Assembly: GCA_015499985.1 (NCBI GenBank)
Contig: JAAAUF010000854.1
Coordinates: 4,755-17,971, forward strand
Direction: 5' to 3'
Source of the DNA: Haplosporangium gracile
Lineage: Eukaryota > Mortierellomycota > Mortierellomycetes > Mortierellales > Mortierellaceae
Length of the DNA stretch: 13,217 nucleotides
Shown piece by piece: positions 1-7,852 of the stretch (positions are counted from its first letter, which is position 1; each line of letters begins with the position of its first letter). Made by a program: the position numbers and the translations under genes. The notes under the pieces are model-generated. The model did not search any database. It was not told the origin of the DNA and saw only the letters and a list, made by a program, of their open reading frames with translations.

Positions 1-156
1 AAAAAAAAAAAAAAAAAAAAAAGGTGTCAGAAAACAACAAAAAAGCGATCAATCAGCGGACAACATTGGGAGTTCAACCGAAAAAAGAAAAGAAAAACAA
101 TAGTTTTGGTATCATTCAAACAAAGCCATATGGTATCCTACAAAACAAAGGAAAGA

Positions 157-3100
157 CTACTGAAGTTTCCAATGGATGAACCAGCCCGCAAAGAGATCCA
201 TCTTCAACCCAGTGAGTGTCAAAGATCCAACAGCCTCATTGACCTCCCAGCCCGTCCCGGACACAGTATCAATCCCCTTGGTCCGGTTGACGGGCGCAAT
301 ACCACCCTGTCCACCAAACGAGATTGGGACTCCGTTGATGTTCAGTTCCTCCAATGCGTTGACCCGTGCAGCGACGACGGGGCGTTGAGCCGGAGACTGT
401 GCCGGAGACTGTGCCGCCGCTGCCTCAGCATCCAGATCCTCCACATCCCGACGATGGTGCTGACCTTGACCCTTCCGCTGCCCCTGACGATGCAGCTGCT
501 GATGTTGCTGAGGCTGCCGAGGCCCATTCACCATACTGGAGACATCAAAGACGACCTGGCCCGCAACAGCATCCACATCCACATCCTGTTCCCCACCAAG
601 CCGCGCAAAGTTCAACCCCATAATAACAACCTTCTCAATCCGATCCGAATGTCCCACTGCACTCCTGAACGCCTGGGCACCTTGCTCAGATCCCTTCAAC
701 AGAGCATTACTGATCAACTGCTGTCCACCATGAAGCTCCCACGAGACGCTGGCCTGAACGTTATTGTTGACAGAGGTACCATCATCCACATAAATCTCGC
801 CCTTGGCGGATCCCAAATCATCCAACGCAATGATCAAAGACAATGGCTGCAATCGAGTCTCAGCCACTGTCAACTTGGGCGTCTGGGTCGTAATAATATG
901 TCCCCCTTCGATCGACATAGGGATCGGATCCGACTCCATCTTGGCCGACAAGAACTTGTAGCGATGCGCCCTCTCATCATCTCCTCCCTCAGCCCTAGCC
1001 TTGACCTTGGGTGAAGCAGTTGCCTGATGATCGCGATCGGACTCAATGATACACTGATGCGTCCACAGATCAAACCACCGCCCATTGCCCGGGAAGTACG
1101 CCTTGACCTGGACCTGGCCCTTATACAATGCTGGGGACACCAAAATCGCATCTCCCAACAAGAACTGCCGATCAATCTTCAACACAAACGCCGGGTCCTG
1201 AGGGAACCTGAAGAACAATGGCTGCCAGACAGGTTTACCCGTCTTGTGTGCCTGATCATGGAGTGTATACAAGTAAGGAATCAACGAGTACCGGATCTCA
1301 AGAGCCTGACGAGCGGAGGGGAGGACAGTGCTGGGCCAGACATAGGATTCCTGCGAGGCGGCGCCGATAGTGTTGTGGTTTCTGGCGAAGGGGTAAAGGG
1401 CTCCGAGTTGGTGCCATCGCAGACAGAGTTCTTCGGTCGTGTTGCCGATGAATCCACAGATATCTGCGCCGGTGAAGGGGACGCCAAAGAGACCGAACGA
1501 CAGGATTCCGGGGACTGAGAAGTACAAATGACTCCACTCTGACCAGTTATCGCCTATTGTTTAACAAAGATTGGAGGGTTGGTTAATAATTGTAATGGTA
1601 AATAATTACAAATGTCATGCTATTCATGTGTTCCAGTGAACTTGCCTGTCCACTTGGCAGCATACGATCCTATTAGAACACGAACAGTTTAAGAAAGATA
1701 AAAACGTTAGTATGTGCGCACTCCAATACATATAAACAGCATACAACAAGAAGAGAAGTAGGACGTACCGGTGCCGGAGAAGGAGGAGCGGGTGAGGATG
1801 AAGGGGCGTTGGTTAGGGTTGAGTTGGAGGAGGGAATGGTGGGTGGCCATGGCTTCCGTGTGTCCGTACAAGTTATGAGTATCCGTAAGTCGGAGACCGT
1901 TCTTGTGAACCGCATTCTCGGCCAAGGTCTTCTCGTCCAATGGTGACTGCCTGCCCGCATTGTTGATCGCATACTTGAGGTTGATGGGCGCAGCTGGATC
2001 CTGACGCTTGGCAAGTTGCTCGATTTCGGCAGCGATGCGAATGTCTTTGTCCCTATCCTCGGGTGAGTTGGTCAAAAACGCGTTTGCAGAGGCCTCTTTA
2101 TCGAGGGCGGGGTTGAATCCAGGGCTGTCCTTAGTACAGGGTCCGCTGCAAAAGTTGCTGGGCTCATTCATGTCGATCCAGGGGTACACATTGTCGCCAA
2201 TATCTGTCCTTGTCTTTGCCAGCTGTCGCTGCCAGAACGCCCAAGTCTCATTGGTGTTCATAAAGTCAGGAAAATAGGTCTGACCAGGCCAGACACGGCC
2301 CTCAATAGGCTTGCCAGTCAAGGTCTTAATAAAGATGTCCTCCTTCATGCCAGTGTCGTAGGGTTCGTAACCAGGGACGATGGGGATACCGGGATCAATG
2401 ATGAGAACCATGCTCTGGTTATGGGCAGCCAAGTCGCTGGCGAGCGCGCGGATCCTAGCTTGAGGGAAGCGAGTTTCATCGTACGTAAAGTCCTTGAACG
2501 AGTCCATATAGTCGATATCGATCCAGACTCCGTCCAGCGGCAAATTCTCTTGACGATACCTCTTCACAACCTCCTCGACCTCGCCAATGTTGTTGTATCC
2601 ATATCGGGACTGGTGGAATCCCAAAGACCAGGCTGGAGGCATGTGGGGTCGTCCAACTAGCTCAGTGTACTGCTGAACTACATCCGTCGGCTTGGGTCCC
2701 AAAAAGATGGTAAAATCAAGAATTCCTCCAATGACTTTGTAAGTGATCATCTTGGGCGTGATAATAACGTCCATGCCGTTGCTGTTGCGCAAGAAGACAC
2801 CGTGGGCGAGACCCTTGCGCATCTCGAGATGGAAGGGGTGGCTGCCGTAGAGGTTCTCGTCGACGGGGGTTGCAGCATCACGAGCCCACATGGTCTGTCG
2901 AGTGCCTCGAGGATCCCTCCTGAATGCTGTGACAACCTCACCGAGTCCATAGATGTTGGCATCATCTGGCAGCACCGAGGAGATCTCGAGGTACTCGTCC
3001 TCGTAGACCAGGGAGTCCATACCTGCGACCGACGAATCAAAGATGACCTCTCCTGTCGAGACCCGAGTGATCGAAAAGGTGAACGGGTTCTTGGTATACT

Positions 3101-4163
3101 TGACAGCATAGTCTCGCTTGGCGGCGTTGCGACGGGCAGAAGACTCTGGGTTAGGCAAAGCAAAGTCAGGGATCTCGTAGCGCTTCTTGTCGCTGTCGTA
3201 AATCTTGACACGGACACGAGACTCAGTCCCATAGTCGATGTGCACCGTGAGGTTGGTGATGTCTTGACCGAAACGAGAGCAACCCTGGGCACCACCATTT
3301 AAGCCAAGATGGATCAAAGTGCCTGTGGCGGATTCCTCTGCAGACTTGACCTCGTAGCCCTTGCATGTGTGTTGCTTGAGGAAGCAGAAGGGAGCGTTAA
3401 GATTGTTTGGCGTCGGGTCCCAGCAGCAGTTTCTATCAGAGCTATCCGAATTCGAGTGATAGGGCAGGAGATGTTCGTCATGGTTAGTTGTCGGCGCAAT
3501 AAAAAGATGTATGTTGTTTTCCACACATACACACGCTCGCAAACATAGATACACAAAGAAGGAAGGGTACGCATGCAAGGGTACGATTTATGCAGTGACA
3601 ACAGAAAAAGAGAGCAATGATGGAGATTGGATGGTGCAAGGATTTAAACGAGAACTTACCACCCCTTCGAGTCAATGCCGAGGTATCCGCAATCCCGCCG
3701 GCTCACAACTTCTGCCGCACACAAGTACTCTTCATTCTAGTGGAGAGGGGGGAAGGCTCGTTGTTGTTAGAAGAATGTGAATACATAAGAGATGGCTATC
3801 ATGTACAATGCAAGAAGAAATAAAAAGTACCTTCTTCTGGAAACACCAGGGGACAGGGACGAGAGTAGGAGACCAACAGCACTGGCGCTGCTGACACCCA
3901 TCCTTTGTAATCCCCAAAAACCCGCATTCTTGACGACCCAAGAGGGTAGCACAGACGTCGCCGTCAGCTGGTGGTGCGATGACTGGCGGGGCTGCGGGTG
4001 AGGATGGTTGTGCTGGTGGTGCTGACGTTGCTTGCGGTGCTTGGGGGAAATGTTGCTTCCCTTGGGCAACAAGTGTTGTTGTTGAGAGGAGGAGGAGGGT
4101 GAGAACCAGGGCCGAGGAAGGTGACTTGACCCAAGTTGGGAGGAACCCTTTTTGTGGGCTCAT
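157..4163 (-). CDS. Secreted GH31 alpha-glucosidase with tandem trefoil domains, five exons
   Basis: Hydrolyses terminal alpha-linked glucose from maltose, starch or glycogen-type glucans, in the secretory path, vacuole or outside the cell (family knowledge). Exons by splice-site reading: 4163-3831, 3736-3660, 3441-1769, 1669-1646, 1553-157; they join in frame to 1167 residues. Residues 1-35 are a signal peptide or anchor (ALVLTLLLL core), followed by a Pro/Ala-rich linker at about 36-68. Two six-cysteine trefoil domains lie at about 71-107 and 117-156. The GH31 barrel contains WIDIDYMD (about 442-449) and WIDMNEPSNF with nucleophile Asp560. The acid/base region is KWTGDNWSEW, with Asp704 the likely acid/base by comparison with lysosomal acid alpha-glucosidase. 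Sequons NLT (200), NQS (478) and NET (534) fit a secreted protein. The C-terminal beta-sandwich region carries a charged insert (about 872-903) and a Gln/His-rich insert (about 1044-1097). Start: the ATG at 4163 follows ACTACA and directly precedes the signal sequence. Stop TAG is at 157-159. Confidence 0.95.
390..413 (-). repeat. 12-bp tandem duplication in the glucosidase C-terminal insert
   Basis: The unit ccggagactgtg (plus strand) occurs twice head to tail at 390-401 and 402-413. It codes for a repeated Pro-Ala-Gln-Ser unit within the low-complexity Gln/His/Ala-rich insert, so copy-number change would keep the frame. Confidence 0.8.
1554..1768 (-). other. 24-nt microexon between intron 3 and a GC-AG intron
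   Basis: Exon 3 ends at 1769 (donor GTACGT). Intron 3 (1768-1670, 99 nt) has a perfect TACTAAC branch site at 1712-1706 and acceptor AATAG. The microexon (1669-1646) codes for SYAAKWT between two split glycine codons. Intron 4 (1645-1554, 92 nt) begins with GCAAGT after ACAG, the usual form of a GC donor, and ends CAATAG, with TTAAC at 1586-1582 as branch site. The joined protein gives KWTGDNWSEW, the conserved GH31 acid/base segment, which strongly supports this structure. No GT donor nearby would restore that motif. Confidence 0.85.
3442..3659 (-). other. Intron 2 of the alpha-glucosidase gene
   Basis: Intron of 218 nt with a consensus donor GTAAGT (3659-3654), a CTAAC branch site at 3487-3483 and acceptor GGATAG at 3443-3442. 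It interrupts the cysteine codon at residue 137 in the middle of trefoil 2. It is the longest intron of the gene. The next AG, nine bases on, would give an immediate stop codon, which fixes the acceptor. Confidence 0.85.
3660..4163 (-). other. Exons 1-2 and intron 1: signal peptide, first trefoil domain and most of the second
   Basis: Exon 1 (4163-3831, 111 codons) ends in phase 0 at AAG with donor GTACTT. Intron 1 (3830-3737, 94 nt) has a CTAAC branch site at 3770-3766 and ends CACTAG. Exon 2 (3736-3660, 77 nt) ends two bases into a cysteine codon that exon 3 completes. Trefoil 1 cysteines are residues 71, 80, 90, 95, 96 and 107; trefoil 2 cysteines are 117, 127, 137, 142, 143 and 156. Both domains have the GYLGI/GFLGI and CCW signatures. 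Exon 2 is too short to stand out as an open reading frame and is supported by these motifs and the phase match. Confidence 0.88.
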
Positions 4164-4360
4164 TGTAGTGGTTCGTTATTTCTTTTTGTGAATTGTGCGG
4201 ATGGGTGTGCGATTCTTTAGATGAGTGTTTGGTGATGGGCTTTGTTCCTTGATGACAATTGAGAGAGGAGGGAGCAATGCGCGTCAATGAAGGAAGGAAG
4301 AAGAGCAACAAATGGAATGACTGACTGAACGGTGAGCGAGTAAAAAGAGAGAAGTAGGGT

Positions 4361-4371
4361 CTCTTTTTATG
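4361..4371 (-). promoter_or_regulatory. Possible TATA-like element upstream of the alpha-glucosidase gene
   Basis: On the minus strand CATAAAAAGAG lies about 200 bases before the ATG. Between it and the start is a pyrimidine-rich leader (4163-4360), typical of fungal 5' untranslated regions. The match is weak and the transcription start is not known. Confidence 0.25.
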
Positions 4372-4818
4372 CGTGAGCAAGAAGAGAAAGGCAGGTGTGA
4401 CAGGCGAGCAAGCAGTCCCATCATTGGTAGCACACTTGATCCCGTGCGATCAATGAAAGGGGTAGAAAAATCAAATTTGTGGTTCTCAAGGCCTATGCAA
4501 ATTGCGACGGGCGCTTGCTTACCAGTTTGGGTCGACAACAACAACAGCTCGCTCACATACACAACACAAACAAAAGCAACGACTAAGAAGGAAAAATACG
4601 CGCTGGTCGTCTACACGCTAACAGAAGGCACTAGCATACGCGCATGCTTATGAACACCGACAACTACTGTTATTGAGAGCACTTTCTTAACAACGACCAA
4701 ATAAGACAAACAACCATGCCCTTAGCAAAAAGAGCTGGTGGGAACCAACAACAGGCGCCGATTGCCCTCTCTTTTTACCGCACAAAAAGTACTTTTCCCT
4801 TCCTCTCTCACCAAAATA

Positions 4819-4838
4819 AAAACATTGCTATCTTGTCC
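4819..4838 (+). repeat. Dispersed 20-nt repeat, copy 1
   Basis: aaaacattgctatcttgtcc. It matches copy 2 at 5328-5347 at 18 of 20 positions and a weaker copy at 6110-6129 at 16 of 20 (counted by eye). All three copies sit in the gene-poor spacer in the same orientation. Confidence 0.5.
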
Positions 4839-5327
4839 AACGCCACTATTCACTCCCTTCCATTCGGTTATCTTTTTTTTTTCTCACACTACGCCAAAAA
4901 GGCATTCGCATTGTGAGCCCAGTTATAGAAAATACCCAAGAACAACTCAGGGGTAGCCGATAACGGTATTTCACTCTACAGGCATTTACACGTACCACAG
5001 CACGAGTACCTTTGGGCAACCCAGAACAGCAAAAACGCACAATGCGTGCTAGTCTAGTATACTGTGAGCGTCCTCTAAACTACAGTATGAACATCTCCTT
5101 CAAGTTTGCTATCAGGCTACCTTACCTTACCATTTAACATTACATTTCGATCACATCCAATTTCTGCACAGAAAAATTAATTTTTCTCCCCTTTTTTCTC
5201 ATTGTTGTTAATGAAAAAAAGATAACAAAGGAGTGGTTGATGAGAATAATCCAAACCATGGCCTGTCTATCCTCCCTCCTGGCTTATCAAATAATGCACC
5301 TTCTTCCCTTTTTCTCCCCATCGTTGC

Positions 5328-5347
5328 AAAACATTGCTATTTCGTCC
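5328..5347 (+). repeat. Dispersed 20-nt repeat, copy 2
   Basis: aaaacattgctatttcgtcc, differing from copy 1 at two positions. The flanks are C/T-rich in all copies, and an atgcacc stretch lies upstream of this copy and of the weak third copy. Confidence 0.5.
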
Positions 5348-5424
5348 GTTTGATTACTCCATCCTTATCTCTCAAATGCACTAGAAAATCCCCCTAAATG
5401 TCATTTTGCCCTTCTTTTCCATTC

Positions 5425-5858
5425 ACTAAAAGATACTTTTTTTTTTGTGGTTACTGCTTTCCGTGAGCCCGACATGGAGGCTCACTCATCCAACGAAATA
5501 CATACCTTCGTCTCAGGAGGGTTCATTGGGTCCATTCGCCCTTTTGTGTTAACGTCCATTGGATATGAACGATCATCCTCTGGGTCACCTTCAGCTCCGA
5601 TCGAAACACTTGCATGTACTTTCCAATCGAAAAATAATGCTCACAATAGTAACGGACTCATTTTTTTCTTAACGAAAAGTACATGAATATGCCAAATATC
5701 GACAACATCCCTGCCAGCATTGTCGCGGAGCTGATACCCCCACACGAAAAAAAGATAATGTCAACGACCACGGAGCAAAAGAGAGATAAATATACACTAG
5801 TGTAGAGTAGCCTTCACTACGAACATACAGACATACCTTCCCCACTATACAAGCTCAT
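5425..5858 (-). other. Candidate small spliced gene (structure unresolved)
   Basis: On the minus strand an ATG at 5858 opens MSLYSGE and meets a GAAG/GTATGT donor after 5837. A GTTGAC branch-like site (5765-5760) precedes acceptors TATCAG (5732-5731) and GGCAG (5712-5711). Using the second acceptor, the frame continues to a stop at 5660-5658 and yields a 24-residue peptide with one hydrophobic span and a basic RKK end. Further on, 5506 to about 5640 is open in a frame reading ASVSIGAEGDPEDDRSYPMD and beyond, ending at an ACGAAG/GTATGT donor. A CTTTTAG acceptor 80 nt later (5427-5426) is followed at once by a stop. The splice signals are good, but I found no single model joining everything and recognise no family. 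It may be chance. Confidence 0.25.
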
Positions 5859-6324
5859 CCCCGAGCGCGTGAAAATGCTCTTCTTTGTTCACACAAAACA
5901 GGGATTCTGATGCAGGCCCCCCTTGATGATCGGTAGCCAGAACTCTCTAGAGAAGTTTTTGTCTTCACAACCACGGAATACCAAAAAAAAGGGGGGGATA
6001 TGGAGATAAGGAAATTGTGTACAAAACACACACACAACAACTTGAGGTGCGTGTTTTTCTTGGTCTTTTTACTACTACGAAACTACATCCTTTCTATCCA
6101 ATGCACCACCAAACATCGTTATCTTCTCCTTCTTCTCGTTCATTCTTAGTATAACACAACCGTTATCGGCAACAGGAATGGCGCTAGCATTTCAGGTAAT
6201 ATGATGACTAAAGGAGGATTTGTAGACCAGACTCGGTACTACGTTTAAGGACATGTTTCTTATAGTGGCCGACTCCTTCTCAAAGACAGAGCGAGAGATG
6301 GAAGAGAAACGGAGGAGAAGAAGA
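5859..6324. other. Intergenic stretch downstream of the 99-residue gene
   Basis: Nothing coding that I can support. It would contain the 3' untranslated region of the gene ending at 6325 and, if the candidate gene at 5425-5858 is real, its promoter. There is a C/T-rich tract and a run of seven Gs after As near 5990. A weak third copy of the dispersed 20-nt repeat is at 6110-6129. No AATAAA signal was found after the stop at 6325. Confidence 0.4.
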
Positions 6325-6792
6325 TCATCCGACGACGTCGATAATATGATCAGGTCGGGCCTCGAACCGGATCGGCTGCAGTCTAGTACAAGGTAAGAAA
6401 ACAAAACAAAGAGCGGCAAAAGATAAGAAAGTTAGCATGTCAGAATATCATTACAAAACAACGCGCTCACTGGTTGTCCTACCATTCCTACCACTTCCCC
6501 TCTAGACTTCACCTACAGTCTTACTATAGTCAATTTAAACCAAAACTTACTCTTTGCGATCCATGCCAAGACAAAACGCCAAATCGGCCTCCTCCACCTG
6601 CAACTGCGTAGCCTTGGGGACAAATAATAGAATGTCATCCCAGAGGACAACCTTGCGTCCGGAAATGACATTGTCGGGGAAGATAGGGACACGAAACTCT
6701 GTCCAAGAGACCTTACGGAGCCCCGGGTGGAATTCGCCCTTCTTGAGACGGACTGTTTGGTATTCAAGTTTTTGGTCGTCTGTCTGGCCCAT
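6325..6792 (-). CDS. Hypothetical 99-residue protein, two exons
   Basis: Exon 1 is 6792-6551 (80 codons plus two bases) and ends at AAAGA/GTAAGT. The intron is 6550-6383 (168 nt) with a CTAAC branch site at 6435-6431 and acceptor TACTAG. Exon 2 is 6382-6325 and adds ELQPIRFEARPDHIIDVVG before TGA. The ATG has an A-rich context (CAAAAAATGG) and lies about 65 bases from a TATA box. The protein is mixed alpha/beta in character, has no signal peptide or membrane span, and includes GRKVVLWDDI (about 46-55). The pattern VLWDDI, then PIRFEARPDHIIDVV, resembles a short N-terminal module I associate with many uncharacterised Mortierella-type proteins. That is recollection, not a search, and no function is assigned. 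The splice choice is supported because the exon 2 frame gives a coherent ending. Confidence 0.7.
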
Positions 6793-6856
6793 TTTTTGTT
6801 GGATAGAAGGAGATGTGAAAGGGTTGTGGGACCTGGCAAAAAGAAAATATCATCGA

Positions 6857-6864
6857 CTTATAAA
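6857..6864 (-). promoter_or_regulatory. TATA box of the 99-residue gene
   Basis: TTTATAAG on the minus strand, about 65 bases before the ATG at 6792, in a suitable place for a core promoter with a short A-rich leader. Confidence 0.5.
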
Positions 6865-6876
6865 GATGCCCACGAC

Positions 6877-6889
6877 CATATGGCGAAGA
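6877..6889. repeat. 13-bp inverted repeat, left arm
   Basis: catatggcgaaga here is the exact reverse complement of 7146-7158. The arms flank about 256 bases of the 5' region of the 99-residue gene. The left arm lies just upstream of the TATA box. Confidence 0.5.
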
Positions 6890-7145
6890 CATAACGGAAC
6901 CTTTTTTTATTCCCCTTCCCCTTTTGGCCCAGACTATTCTACTATCACACTGTGCCATACGAGGGGGAAAGTGACATCCTTCCCTGTCGATCCTGGCTCA
7001 CTGACGTGTTTTGGCTGGTTGGCTCTTTTCACCATTCTACTCCGCTCCGCTCGAAATCTTACTTTTCCGTTGGGGGATCCCCTTTTTTTGCTTTGGCTCC
7101 TAAAATAGGGACCCCCCTCCGTCTCCTCTACCCATCTACTAGTCA

Positions 7146-7158
7146 TCTTCGCCATATG
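7146..7158. repeat. 13-bp inverted repeat, right arm
   Basis: tcttcgccatatg, the reverse complement of 6877-6889. Both arms contain CATATG, an E-box-type hexamer. Confidence 0.5.
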
Positions 7159-7262
7159 ACATGCCTAGTCCTCGATTAGTACCAGCCGTCTGGCACAGTA
7201 GCATCTCTCCTGGTTCGTTTTCAAGGAAAATGATGTAATAATCACTTCTTCGCCCACCCTTC

Positions 7263-7287
7263 TTTTTTTTTTTTTTTTTTTTTTTTT
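7263..7287 (+). repeat. T25 homopolymer
   Basis: Twenty-five consecutive T residues in the spacer. It could be a poly(dA:dT) tract that keeps nucleosomes off the upstream region of the 99-residue gene, or the tail of an old retroposed sequence. No target-site duplication was recognised. Confidence 0.7.
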
Positions 7288-7720
7288 GTTTGCCTACAAA
7301 ACCGCACAATAAAAAATAAGAAAGAAAGGGTCCCTAGCCCCGTCCGACATCCCCCTCCGTTTTTGTCCCTTTATCCTTTTTTTTACGCTGTTGGCACATC
7401 GATGCATTACAAAAACGAGCCTTGAATACAGCCAGTGTGTAATCGAAGACTAGGAGGTTGTGTGTGAATGCCTGTGTGGCCAAGCAGAGACCTTGGTCTA
7501 GCCGCAGCGTTTGGCAAAGCAAAAAAAAAAATTGTGTCACTGCCCTAAAAATCAATAGGGTCAATCAAAATCATAATCGGCGCAGACAGAATGCGACTTT
7601 CGACCCGCCTATTCTCCTTCTTTTTGTGCATCAAGGGGGACGCCAAAGTGCATTTCGCGCATAGGGAGAGGAAGTATGAGAATGAGAACGAGGGGGTCAT
7701 GTAGAAGTACAGGGAATTAT

Positions 7721-7726
7721 TTTATT
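7721..7726 (-). terminator. Poly(A) signal of the first F-box gene
   Basis: AATAAA on the minus strand, about 127 bases past the stop codon at 7853, in C/T-rich 3' flank. Confidence 0.4.
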
Positions 7727-7852
7727 GCAGAGAGAGTGGAGTGCAAAAAAAAGGGGAGGCGAAAACAGGGGGGAAAAAGGGAGAAAGAGGATATAGGAAG
7801 GAGAAAAGAAAAGGAGGCGACAAGAAGGAGAGGTTACATGAGGAAGGTGAAA

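Larger units (their letters stand above)
4380..5420. other. Intergenic stretch, no supportable gene
   Basis: A/T-rich with homopolymer runs and no convincing coding sequence on either strand. It contains a 12-bp palindrome AAAAGTACTTTT (4785-4796) and one copy each, at 4819-4838 and 5328-5347, of a degenerate 20-nt repeat that recurs at 6110-6129. The part next to 4380 is probably glucosidase promoter. Donor-like minus-strand sites (for example GTAAGC near 4524, GTACGT near 4992 and GTAAGG near 5116) have no coding exon that I could attach. Confidence 0.5.
6865..7720. other. Spacer between the 99-residue gene and the first F-box gene
   Basis: No gene is supported. It contains the upstream region of the 99-residue gene, the inverted repeat arms described separately, a GGGGATCCCC palindrome near 7074-7083, an uninterrupted run of 25 T at 7263-7287, and C/T-rich stretches. 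Short open frames on both strands have no protein character that I recognise. Confidence 0.5.

Noticed and set aside
1..22. Run of A at the left edge as a possible poly(A) tail of a retrocopy
   Set aside because: It sits at the window edge, the neighbouring gene is transcribed away from the right orientation for such a tail and has introns, and nothing supports retroposition.
106..1014. Long plus-strand open frame of about 300 codons
   Set aside because: It is antisense to the C-terminal exon of the GH31 gene, whose frame has clear family similarity. The plus-strand translation has no recognisable domain.
5447..5686. Plus-strand open frame of 79 codons in the spacer
   Set aside because: No recognisable domain and no promoter. 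The opposite strand here has better splice signals, though those are also unproven.
5701..5727. Hairpin with CGACAA and TTGTCG arms
   Set aside because: A 6-bp stem with a 14-base loop in A/T-rich DNA is common by chance.
4956..6170. 11-bp inverted match gccgataacgg (4956-4966) and ccgttatcggc (6160-6170)
   Set aside because: A match of this length over this span is expected about once by chance, and it does not extend.
6355..6372. GGTTCGAGGCC on the minus strand, like the B box of a tRNA gene
   Set aside because: It lies inside exon 2 of the 99-residue gene, and no matching A box or acceptor stem was seen.
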